Assembly: GCA_033065855.1 (NCBI GenBank)
Contig: JAVXUO010001091.1
Location: forward strand, 62,001 to 126,000
From: Escallonia rubra
Lineage: Eukaryota; Streptophyta; Magnoliopsida; Escalloniales; Escalloniaceae
Direction of reading: 5' to 3'
Length of the DNA stretch: 64,000 nucleotides
Numbering within the stretch: position 1 is the stretch's first letter; every line of letters begins with the position of its first letter. The notes under the pieces were generated by a model. It searched no databases, had not been told where the DNA came from, and saw only the letters and a list, made by a program, of their open reading frames with translations. Of this stretch, positions 36,104 through 47,300 are shown piece after piece. A program made the translations under genes and the position numbers.

Positions 36104-38438
36104 CAGGGGCGGAGGGAATGGGGGGCACATGTGGGCCGGTGCCCACCTGCTTCTCTGTGAATTTTCTATATTATATGGTATATTTTATCCTTAATGGGAA
36201 AAATGCCTACCTAATTTTTTAAAAAAATGCTTAAAAGAGATGTATTTTTAGTCACTTTATATGTTATGCTATATGAAAATTCTAAAAATAGTTTAAATAA
36301 AAATATCTTTTTAGCCATTAAAAATGCTAAACTTACTAAATAAAAAAAAGTTCTACGCTTAAAGTCAACACAAAAAAAACTCTTATCCTCTATTGTTTTC
36401 AAAGTCTTCTTATTTCCAAAGCTTGAAAGCCACATAATGGAGAGAGGCACAGAGCGCACCGTCCCCTCACCGGCCTTTCGCCCTCAATGCCACGGCCCAC
36501 TGCCTCCATCGGCAGGTCCACCTCTAGCGACCGGCATAGTCGCGTAGACGGTAGACTCAATCACGGCAGAATGGTTGAAGTCGTGGTGTGTTACTCGAAT
36601 CATCGATTCATCTATTCCTCCAGCTTTGTCGATTCATCATGGTATATATTTGCAATGACGTTCTCCTCATATTTTCTTTCCCAAATTATCAGTGTTTCGC
36701 CTAATTTTCTCCACGACAATCCATTTAGCCTAAAAATCATGAAGAATCCTCTTTTTCCCCAAATATAAAGCCATCATTCTTCCAGTGATTACTGAAATTG
36801 CTCCACTACCTCCATGCAAAGTCGCAAATCCTAATCTTCTACTTTGAAAACATGGTAAGATCTAGACTTCCCGTGTTTATTCTTACAATTTCTAATTCAA
36901 ACTTGAATCCTTTCCTTTTTGTTTCAAATTAGAATTTGATAATTGATGTCCCAATTGGGAATTAGGGCCGCTAGTGGGATTCTTAATTTCAGATTGAGAT
37001 TTTGGATTTTTATCTCTGATTACAATTGCTACTTGTGGGTGGTGAGTTTATAGGTTTCAGATTGAGGTTTGTTAGGATTTTTTATTTTGGATTGAGAGCT
37101 TGACAATTGATGCTTGTGGTTGCAATTAAGAAGTGGGAATTTGGCATTTGGGAGAATTTAGCACTGAATTTGGCAATTAGGTTTGAGAATTTGAAGCTTT
37201 TATAAAGGGAAAATTGCATAAAATACCCCTATGGTTTGGGGTAGTTGCAAAAAAATTCCTGCTGTTACGAAAATTGCAAAAAGACACCGCAGCTTGCAAA
37301 AGTATTGCAACAGACGATTCCCGTAACAGAATGAAGAAAATGTCTAAATTACCCTCTATATATATTGTAATTGTAGATCTTAAGGTTTTTTTTTTGTTTT
37401 TGGGTATGAATGTCGCAGGATCTACACGACCGGTGACCGGTGTTCCCTCGACTCTCAGCGGCGACCGGTGTTCTGCCTACAACCCGACCCTCACATGTGA
37501 CCGGTGTTCCCTCCATTTCTCCATCGTCTCCCCCTCTCCTCTTTCCCCTTCCATCCCCTCCCCTTCATGTTGCCTCACCTGGTTGCTTGCGCTGGCCCTA
37601 ATAAGGGCTTGGGCTTGTGGCGATGAAAGGCCTTGATGGTGGTGGGCAAATGGCCAAGTCACGATTGAGCTAGCAGTGACGGCAAAGGATCCATGGTAAG
37701 TGGTCGAGGCTGATGATGCAGATCAAGTCCGCGGTGGGTTTACGGTGGGGGAAATGGATCTAGTGGCAGCGGTAAAGGGTTAATTGGATGGTGGTGTCAA
37801 AAATGGGCGGTGGCAGAAATAGGGGATGGTGGTGGTGGATGGGGCCTGGTGAGGGTGGCGGCTATGGTTTTAGCTAGAGGGGCTGAGGCACCAGTGATTG
37901 GGCATAGCATGTGGTTGCGGCGGCGGCGATTGTGTTGAGGCGACGGTGGTGGCAGAAATGGGTGGTGGTTAGGGTTTAGGATTTGGGGAAGGAAGAAGAA
38001 ATAAAGGGTATTTTTGTCGTTTCGAGAAGAAATAAAGGGCATTTTTGTCGTTTCGTTAAGTTAATCTCTACCAAACGCACTCTTTAGGAGCATGAACATC
38101 ACATGCCGTGAGTTTGAACGATTTTTTTTACGGTTGCAATACTTTTGCAAGCTACGGTTTCTTTTTGCAATTTTCGTAACAACATGGGTTTTTTTGCAAC
38201 TACCCCAAACCATAGGGGTATTTTATGCAATTTTCCCTTTTATAAAACAAGTTGAATATACTGCCCACCTGACGAACTGGAAAGTTCGAATTGCCGAATT
38301 GGAGTTCTTGTTTCTTGCCCCTTTGGCCCAAGTTCATCAGTTTGTTAGGTTTAAATCATTGACGAAGGTATTTTAAACCAAAAAAAAATTGGCTATTAAG
38401 TGCCCACCTTGAACTAAGTTTCTATAGCTTCACCACTG
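36104..38438. mobile_element. Non-autonomous hAT element
   Basis: The left end is CAGGGGCGGAG and the right end CTTCACCACTG (inverted: CAGTGGTGAAG), an imperfect terminal inverted repeat of hAT type. It is flanked by CCAATAAG (36096-36103) and CCAATAAT (38439-38446), an 8-bp target duplication with one mismatch, the hAT signature. Subterminal 'gtgcccacc' occurs near both ends in opposite sense. No transposase was found. A 1.03-kb MULE sits inside at 37207-38237. Confidence 0.75.
37207..38237. mobile_element. MULE with ~105-bp inverted ends
   Basis: The ends (37207 to about 37311, and about 38128 to 38237) are long, nearly exact reverse complements starting GGGAAAATTGCATAAAATAC. Both sides carry TTTTATAAA (37198-37206 and 38238-38246), an exact 9-bp target duplication, diagnostic of Mutator-like elements. 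The interior is GC-rich, quite unlike the ends: 'gaccggtgttcc' recurs three times around 37427-37506, and a GGTGGTGG-type part spans 37640-37980. No transposase frame was seen. The interior could be captured host DNA (Pack-MULE), but I cannot name a source gene. Confidence 0.85.
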
Positions 38439-38480
38439 CCAATAATATATTGAAAAAACCTGCCATCATGCTTCATCCTC

Positions 38481-38530
38481 TCTCTCTCTCTCACACACAC
38501 ACGCGCGCGCGCGCGCGCGCACGTGCGGGC
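38481..38530. repeat. Compound microsatellite (CT)n(AC)n(GC)n
   Basis: Runs of CT, then CA, then about ten CG/GC dinucleotides in a row. The alternating purine-pyrimidine part is of the kind that can form Z-DNA. Confidence 0.95.
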
Positions 38531-39250
38531 ACACATGATTTCCTAGACAAAAGTTGATATTGCATGTGATATAGCTTCACTATCTAAAGTAATTTTAGGT
38601 GTTGAGGGTCGTGGCTCAGGATGCGACAAGAATATCATGTGTGAGCGTGAGAATGGCTGGACTCGTGACACTAAAGTTCTTGTATGTTATCAAAGTGTTA
38701 GAGTTTATTGTTCTCTTACTGGTTTCATGCAAAATATGGGGTGTTTATATTATGCCATCAAAGGGAAGGGTCATGTGAGCAATCACGTCGCGTTGGTGGA
38801 TAGTAATAAAGGACAAGACCTTCTTGTGTCAGTTTTATGAGACTCAACTATTGATAGTGAACAAAGATTAAGAGCTAGATGAGCATACTTTGTCTCCTCA
38901 GCTAAAGGGCTTGGGAAGTACAATGGTTCCCTTTAAAGCACAATCAAGGAAACAATGCCAACCCCAGGGTTGTTGCTACGTACCCTCGGGTATGTAATTA
39001 GAGTTTAGGCAGACAGTATTCCTGACCTCGTTGACTTTAGTCAAAGGTCGTTCAAGGTTCACAAGCTTTGACCATAATGGTCTAGTCATCAATTTATTCT
39101 TCGAGTTTGACTCGAATATGAGACCATATTGGCTACACTGACGACTCCCAACACTAAGCATCATGGCAATACTTCTAAGATAATAAGAGCTAATATCTTT
39201 CCCTAAAATCTTTGAGGTGTTTGAAGTGTCATCGTGTAATCTTATAAGCA
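38531..39250. other. Intergenic, possible decayed transposon
   Basis: An open frame at 38637-38840 and following fragments have no recognised domain. The region lies between two hAT elements and may be remnant transposon sequence. Confidence 0.35.
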
Positions 39251-39383
39251 GACCATGAACAACGCAAGCCCGGGCTACAAGGGCCTGGACCACATTATAC
39301 CCCAAAAAGCCCGGGGTGACCATGAACAATGCAAGCCCGGGCTACAAGAGTCTGGACCACATTATACCCCAAAAAGCCCGACC
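39251..39383. repeat. 67-bp tandem duplication rich in CCCGGGCT
   Basis: Two units (39251-39317 and 39318-39383) starting 'gaccatgaacaa' and ending in 'ccccaaaaagcccg' are nearly identical. The GCCCGGGCT motifs resemble the subterminal sequence at 43915-44213, so this may be the left subterminal part of the Ac-like element. Confidence 0.75.
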
Positions 39384-40301
39384 AGCTCGCTAAATCCATC
39401 TAAACTTTGAATCCCCCCCCCCCCCCCCCACAACGGCCAAATTTTGTAAAAATGACACTTTTAACCCCCTCCAACAGCTATATAACGATTAGTTTGAGCG
39501 GTATATTCATCCAACCTTATACCAACAACTCTTTTATGCACTTTTACTTACCCTTCCTGACAACTATTAACAGCTAGTTTTAGGGTATTTTAGTCTATTG
39601 TGAGGCATAAAATTTTCATAAATCGACTCATTCTCTTCATATTATTCACACCTCAATTACAGTTCAGAACTCTCGCTTTTTTAAAAGCTTTCTTGTGCAT
39701 TTTTATTTGCTACTAAGCCTCTCAATTTTTCGACTACAAGCTTTCTTTAATTATTAAGTGATAGCTTTTAAGTAAAAACTAAGTATTATTTATTAGTTTT
39801 ATTCTTTGACTACTTAATTTAGTCTTACCAATTTTACGTTTTTTTCTTTCAAACATTCTAAAAAATATGTCTACTTAAAGACCATCAAAATCAAGTAGTC
39901 AAAAACGTCCACCACCACGAGTACCACAACTTTAAGAGACATCACTAGTGGGTATAGACATTTAAAACTTCTTAACTTTTAACAAAAATAATTCTAATTT
40001 TGAATATACCACTTCACAAGATTAACAATACTTTAGTCAAGCACGCAACTTTCTAGGAGACATTAATATTACGATCAGTGGTGATGGAGATGATGAACCA
40101 ACTAATCATGCCTCAAGTCCGCCAGAAGCCGAAAGGACGGGAAAAAAACTGAAAGCATAATGTTGGGCTCATTATACAAAGACCATGGTTGATGGTGTAT
40201 CCAAAGCTCAATACAAGTATTCTGAAAAATATCATTTGCATGGTAGTGATAATGCACATCTTAATAGGAATTTCTTGCAATGTGGATCTAAACAAAACCC
40301 A

Positions 40302-41010
40302 GTGTTATCAAAGGCACGCTTAGGCGCAAGGCGCACTTCTTGTGCCTTGCCTAGGGCTAGGCGCAGCACCTTCGAAAAGGCGCGAGCCTTGCGCGCCTAG
40401 GCGCAAGGCGATGTTGGAGGTGCAAAAAAAAAAGCCCAAAAATCCTAATTTTTTAGTTTTGCATTATGGCATCATTTCAACCGTTCATTATTGTTGATTC
40501 TTTGTTTCATAACATAATAAATCAATATGTAAACCATAAAAATACCTAAAACTCCCAATCCCTAATCAATCGATTCTCTTATTATTGTTCATTATGCTAG
40601 TATTTCGTCATCAATTGTTACTTTCTTTTAAGTAAATCTACTCATTCACTTCACCTTGTAGATGAAGAAGATGAAATTGAAGAAGAATCTCAACTAGACT
40701 TGAGAGCCTATGATTTCCTTTCGAGAAAAACATTGTTGCCTTAGCTCTCACTGATAATGAGGATAACGTTCTCATATTCACTTAGGATTAACTACTTCTT
40801 ATTGGATTTGAAACTTTTTCTAGTGTTGAAAATTTGTTTAATTGTAATGTTCTGAATTTTTTTACGTGATTATATTGGTTTAATACACTAATATCTATTT
40901 ATTTTTATTTTGCGCCTCACTTCGAAAAGGCGCGTGTCTGCGCTTTGCGTCTAGGCTCCAAGGACCCTTTGGGCCTTAAATGTCCCTGCGCCTTTAATAA
41001 CTATGACAAT
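40302..41010. mobile_element. MITE with GGCGC-rich ends, inside hAT relic
   Basis: Left end 'gtgttatcaaaggc' and right end (inverted) 'atagttattaaaggc' form an imperfect terminal inverted repeat, and both sides carry 'cttcgaaaaggcgcg' and many GGCGCAAGGCGC-type motifs. The interior is AT-rich and non-coding. It interrupts the hAT transposase reading. Superfamily is uncertain. Confidence 0.65.
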
Positions 41011-41211
41011 ACCAAATTGATGATAGTAAAACACAATTTTTACAGTAAGTTATTCATTCATAATCAGTGACAGCAAAGAGACGGCTATGCATAATTTATT
41101 GTGCGCAGTGAGGAACCTTTCAACTTTGTTGGTAATGAAAAGTATACTAGATATACGAATAATTATGTGCACCTTCGTATAAAAAAGGTTCATAGAAATA
41201 TTATTAGGTTT

Positions 41212-42541
41212 TTTTTTTTTTTTGATAAAGATGAGAATAGCATTGAAATTAAAGCGCTTTGAAGCGATTACAAGATTTTGCCAAACGGCTGAAAAAGGTC
41301 ACGACATTTTCGTGACTCAGAGTATACAAGAAATTAAACCACTAACCTATAGACCGTAAACTAATTACAATTAAACTGAAGCAGAGCATATCCTACACTT
41401 CAGCTTAACTTAAAGTAATATGTGTAGGCCTACAGATTACAAACGACAACAAATAAAAACTGAAGCAAACAAAATTAAAAGTACAAAGATTACAATGAGG
41501 AAGTACGATTACGTAGCCCTACGAAGATCGAAGGTGAACTCGATAACCAAAGGGATCGCAGCGCTAAAAAACAAGAGGATGTAAATCATGCATGGGTCAC
41601 CATATTTTACCGACCTTGCCACCCCCCAAACACGGCAACCGAAAAACCCGGGGAACAAACCAAAACTATCACAACCGGCTATCGGGCAACAAACCAAACA
41701 AAACATGGCCGGCTAAGCAAGACTGAAAACCCCCCCCCCCCCCCCCCTTCCTAGAGCAGGTTACCCTATACCCCCTCCCCCCTCCCAAGGCCCCAACCCC
41801 CCACCCCCCACCCCCCACCCGAGGACAACCCAAACCCCTATGCCCCCCGAGGCCTTATCCCCCCCACCCCCCACCTGAGGACAACCCAAACTCAGAAACC
41901 AGTAAACCCAAAATTCAAACCCCCCCCCCCCCCCCATCCTACTTTTGAGCCCCCACTGCTGCCGGAAATTTCTGCCCCCGCCGGTTTTTTTTTTTTTTTT
42001 TCGGCCGCCGCCGGTGCGTTTCCGGTCGCCGCCGATGGAGATCCGGTCACTGTCGGAAATTAAGACGAACACCCTAGCAACGACAACCTCGTCAATCAAG
42101 CCTATTATTGAGCACGATCACCCAGAGCCTGTAGATCCCACACTCTGCCGGCAGGATTCCGGCAACATCCGGTGAAATCCCGGCCACATCGATTCGGTCC
42201 AAACGAGCTAGCAGATCGAGGAAAAAATCCAGGTCAACATAGATCGAGAGAGATCGGCGCAGACCGAGGGAGATGGCGCCTCACCGCACCGCCGTTGTCC
42301 CCGTCGGCCACCTCCATCCATCGCCGGCCACGAAAGTACCCTAACCTCAAAGAATCCAACACACATCTAGACGGAAACAATCAAAAGCTAGGCCGGATTC
42401 TGGCCGCCGCCCCACGCGCACCTACGCACGGTGGGGCGGCCATGGATGCTTTGCGGTGGGAAGATAGGTTGTAGAGAGAAGGCAGAGACTTTTTTGGTTT
42501 TTAGAGAGAGAAGGATGATGAATAATTGAAATGCCTGACTC
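41212..42541 (-). mobile_element. LINE-like retroelement with 15-bp target duplication
   Basis: The element is flanked by AATATTATTAGGTTT on both sides (41197-41211 and 42542-42556), an exact 15-bp duplication, and begins on the plus strand with a T-run, i.e. it has a poly-A tail on the minus strand. This is target-primed retrotransposition. The minus-strand 5' part is a 'ctctctcta' leader followed by GC-rich sequence; no reverse transcriptase is present, so it is a non-autonomous or internally deleted copy. Long C-runs lie at about 41729-41748 and 41920-41935. Confidence 0.75.
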
Positions 42542-44355
42542 AATATTATTAGGTTTGATGCAATGAAACGATATAATGCAGCGAAATTATGGTTAATTAA
42601 TTATTTTAAATTTTTTGATGGTAAAGTTAGTTCTTATGTCTGGTATTTGGAAAACTCCTAATCTTCTTAGTATTCTTGTGTGTGACGGCGTATTGGATCG
42701 ATGCAGACTAACTTGTGCACAAGAGAATGACTGCTTTCAAAATGTTTACACATCCACATGATGCCTTGCATTTCCCAATAATATACATAAAGCATTGTGA
42801 ACTATAAAATCGATAACGAAGATAATGAGTATTAGTTTTAATAATGTTGATATCGAACTGTTGAAAATGAACCTCAATCATATGATAGATGGAAATTATT
42901 TTCATGTTCAACGTGTCTGCTATATAATTAGTTTACTTGTTCAAAATGGTTTAGCTGTTGTAGCACCACTTATTTCTAAGATAAATGGTATTGTGTATGT
43001 TTGTTCTTCGGGAGTAAGAAAACAAAAATTTTAAGTTTTATGTGCTCAATATGATTTGCCGCTAAGGGACCTCTTACAGGTGTCTAGGACAGGTATAACT
43101 CCATATTTTATGTTTTTACATGTTGTGGTATACAAACAAGTTTATACTCACTATATTCTAACCAAGTTCTCACAAGGCTTGCCAAGTCCTGATGCCTCGG
43201 AAGCAACTGGATACGTGGTTGAATTTTTAGAGGTATTTTACAAGTTTACCGTTCTATTGTCTGGTGCTTATAATCCGCATCCTCTTTCGTATTAGAAATA
43301 CTTAAAATTGCTAAAGTTTTAGACCAATGGAGAAACTGAAAATGTTTAGTGCTATAATGATAAAAATGGACATAATATTTTCAAACATTGATCAGAATTG
43401 CCTATTGTATTTACTGTTGCCACTGCTTTTAATCCTAGATTCAAGTTATATGGTGTAAATTATGCAATACAAAAGTTTCAGATAAAATGTTGTATGAGTC
43501 ACGAGCTCAAACGAGCTTTCAAAATCAATAAGTTGGTCGTTTGAACAAATTTATAACTACTATCGAAGTTCTATTGACAAACGCATGCGCTCGCTATATC
43601 GACGAGTGTCAAATATATTATGGTTCATATCTTAAAAGTTTGGAAGATTTAGTAGCAACATAAAAAGATTGGAAGAACATTCTCCACTTTTAAAATAATT
43701 AGGTTTTTTTTTTCCCTTTTCCCAACTTTTTTTAGATGTTTTATCTCACTTTTTAGTTTTCATTGTCCCACTAAATTTTTTCAAACAAATCATATATAAC
43801 CAAAATAAAGAATATATACACATATGCCCGACATTTATTGGAAAACATCACTTTTTTTTGAACAATTATTTTTTTAATTTGAAAAGCTAGATTATTCCAC
43901 TTATTTGTTTACTAACAGCCGGGCCCAAGCCCGGATTAAAAGAGGACCTATTTAAAAGTTTATCAACAAACTAAGTTTATTACAAAATTAAAAAAAAAAG
44001 TTTAAATAAAACAAAAAATAATTTGACATTATGAGCAAGCCCGGCCCTGAATTTCGAGCGAAGGGCCTAGACTAGGGGTGGGCCATCATAATTATGAACA
44101 AGCCCTGCCAATCCCGTGTCACCCTCGACCCAAGCCCAGCGGCCTGCTACTACACAAAAGCCGCCCGGGCTAGGCCACCGCCCGGGCCAGCCCAGCCCGG
44201 CCCGGCCTAATTGACAACTCTAATTAACTCATTGCTGCAATGATAACCTATTTATAATAATGTCTCATCCCATACACAAAATTTTAAGAACTCCATTTTT
44301 GAGAGAACAAAGATTCTCAGCACTTTGTCACAATGACATGATCTTTTATTAGTCT

Positions 44356-47300
44356 TTAAGCATCTATGTTGTGAAACCCTGGGAGAAGAGAAGTAATGAA
44401 ACCGAAGACAATCATTTGGACCTCCTTTACAATCACCCACAAGCGGTTACGACCATTGCCCGGTGCAGCATCCGCCACATTGTCATTCTCACCCGGCTGG
44501 TTTCTGTCATTTGGGCGCAGATTCTCATTTTCAGCTGCTCCTGGTTGTCCTTCTGCAAAGATAGTAAGACAATATTGCCATGATTTTTTCCGCTTCAAGA
44601 AAACGATCAGGGCCAAAGAGGAAAATCCAACATAAATGAGTTTGTAGAAATGCAGAAACACAAGGTAACACCACCGGTTGGAGAAGATTAGAAGGGAAGG
44701 GGCTGGCAAGAACAAGATGAATTACAATGTTAAATAATCCATACGTGCATAGTACAAAACTAGTAAACTCCTAAATAGGGAAAAGTTGGGACCACTCTAG
44801 GCTCCATTTGGGGCTGAAACAGATAACAAACCTAGTGGTAACAGAATACAAGGTGCAATCTTCTATAGAAGGGCTAGATTTATGACAGTTGTTCACAAAT
44901 AATTAAGATCAGTAGATAACTAACCACCATATTTAAAAACTTGCAATTTCATAGCACTAAAGAAAAACAATTTGAGTTTAATTTTCTTCTTTTCTTTGCT
45001 TTTATCTTTTAAATTTAATGAGAGAGGGAGAGAGAGATAAGTACATAAAACGGCTCGCATTAACACTGGATCAGTAACATGTCCGTTTGTCGCAAATCAA
45101 AAATATGAGTGCCAATTTGAGCACCTGCCTGCCCACCCGCCCCAAAAGGAATGGGATCGAGGCCAAATATGTAGTGATCAGATGCAATCGAGATCAAACG
45201 GGGCATGATGGGATTTATCCATCCCCGACCAACCCTGACTAAGGCCAACCTAGACGATAGTCACATTCTGACATTCAAGAAGCTGCTCTCTTCTTCTAAA
45301 AACGTAACATGAATATCTGTTTAGAATCTAGGTGAAATAGACATCAAAATATGGTTACTGGGACCACATATAAGTGCTGACATTAGGGGAAGGAGCGGTC
45401 CTAAATTCAGAATAAGTTGTTGCAACCCCGTAAATAGAGCACTAAGAGGTGGACGGGGTACCTCAACTGCCATTCCTAATTACATGTCTCACCTAACAAC
45501 AATAGTTACCGATTTAGAATTTCTTTAAGTTAAAGATGTTTTGCAGGACATCCTCCAGCTTTATGCGTTCACAGATAGATGATCCATTGGTATAGAGGGA
45601 CGTTAAGTACCTGCCGCAGCAGCATTCTCATTCCCCTGCCTCGCACCAGCAGCATCCGCCCTCACAGCTGGTCTCGGTGGTTGAGGAGGTGCAGCTGCCC
45701 TCTGCATTCCTTGGGAAAGCCATCTAATTAATGGTGCAAGAGCTCCAGTTTGATACCTGCAGTATCACAACACAAGAAAATATTACACAAAGGTAAGCAG
45801 TAAGCACTCACACAAACACCCTTAACCATACAAAATTGACAACTCAAACAAAAGTTGAAAAGTTAAATTGATACCGTAAGGTAAACCTTGAAACTCTCTA
45901 AGGCGCACGAAAAGAGAACATCGCATGCAGAAAATCTCACAATCGCAAGAGAACAGAAGGAAAACAAAATGAGAAGGAAGAGTCTGAACATTACTTACAA
46001 ATAAACGAGTGATGCAAAAAACATGAGGAGAACAAGCCTCTGTCTTGAACCATCTTGGTTGAACAAAAAAATCACTGCAGCCAGCTTTAGCATAAGCAAC
46101 AAATCGAGCTGAAATTGAATTTGAAATCTCCTCACAACAACTTGTCTCTGTGGTGCAGCTGCTTGCTGTTGCTGTCCCATTTGCCCTTGCCCCTCCCCAA
46201 CTGCTGCTGTCTCTGAAGAACTTGGCCCACTTTTGGTCACACATATGCACCCGCGTTTGTGAGAAAACAAAAGTTCTATTAATGAATGACTATTATACTA
46301 GATATAGCTATGAAAACTGTTCTCAGCAGATAAAGAGTAAATAACGTAAATTATATGTCCAGTCTTTTCTTCCCATATAGATGAAAAGGAGCGCAATTAT
46401 GTAACCATCTTTTTTTTTTTTTTTTTTTTAATTAGACTAAATAATATGAATCAACAGGCAAAATTCTTTTACTCCACCAATAACATCCTCCGACCCCCAA
46501 GACAGTTACTGAATTTCATATCCATTTTAGCTACAGATAACTGTTAAACTAGACATACATAATAACATTATAAGGCACCAACCAAACTGCGTGGCTTCTC
46601 AAGCTATTCTCATGTGGGTGTTGAGTCAAAATAAAGGTTCCACTTGGCAAGGTCTTCAAGCTCTGACATCACCTGCTTAGCCTCTTATGCAAACTCCATC
46701 TCTCTGACCTTCTCACTGGTAGGAAATCTAACTTGTCGGATGATGCTGCTAAAGACACCCCTTATGAGGGGTTCTGATTTGCGTTTTTTACGTTCTTTCA
46801 CTGTATTGCTCTATGCCCCGCACCCCCTGAACCACCATGATCCACAAACTTCCCCTTTTCTTCACTAATAATCTCAAGTGGCTAAGCCAACTTACGTATT
46901 TATACATCTGATATATATAAATGTTAGAGAACTTAAAACAGTATTATAAAATATTCCAGAAGCATGTGGTTTCCAACTAGCGTAAGACTTAAGACTTAAA
47001 GTCACCCCTCTAGCAACGACTCTTGACAGTCTAAATTTTCCAGTAGGTTCTACGGAATTCAAACTAGAATGCATACATATGGGAGATATCCAACAGTTCC
47101 TGTGAGTGTTGAATCATTTTGTGTCCAACATGGTGATGGGCACGTAGCTAGCCTTGGAAGTGCTTGTGCTTCACAAGTAAAATGTAAAGGAAAGATATCA
47201 GACGTTAAGGATTATGACGGAAGAAAGTATAAAATACGCTTAACCAAAAGACTATGAACTCAATGACGAATACCTAGTCCTAAATATTAGCCTCTCAAAC

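Larger units (their letters stand above)
39400..44213 (+). mobile_element. Ac-like hAT transposase relic with nested insertions
   Basis: Read across frames on the plus strand, fragments match hAT transposases in order: a BED-finger-like part (about 40140-40300), SEEPFNFVGNEKY and the following block (41100-41200), FDAMKRYNAAKLWL (42555-42600), the CCAH-ILNL-VQ-type stretch seen as YIISLLVQNGLAVV (about 42920-42980), FLEVFYKFTVLLSGAYNP (about 43230-43280) and VATAFNPRFKLYGVNYA (about 43410-43465). Many stops and frameshifts separate them, so it is a dead gene. It is split by a MITE (40302-41010) and a LINE-like element (41212-42541). The right end carries GGCCCGG-rich subterminal repeats and ends near 'ttgacaactcta', a typical hAT terminus; the left end is not fixed. 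Confidence 0.7.

Noticed and set aside
40185-40400. 71-codon plus ORF
   Set aside because: Its first half is hAT transposase relic and its second half a MITE end, so it is a chance join across an insertion edge.
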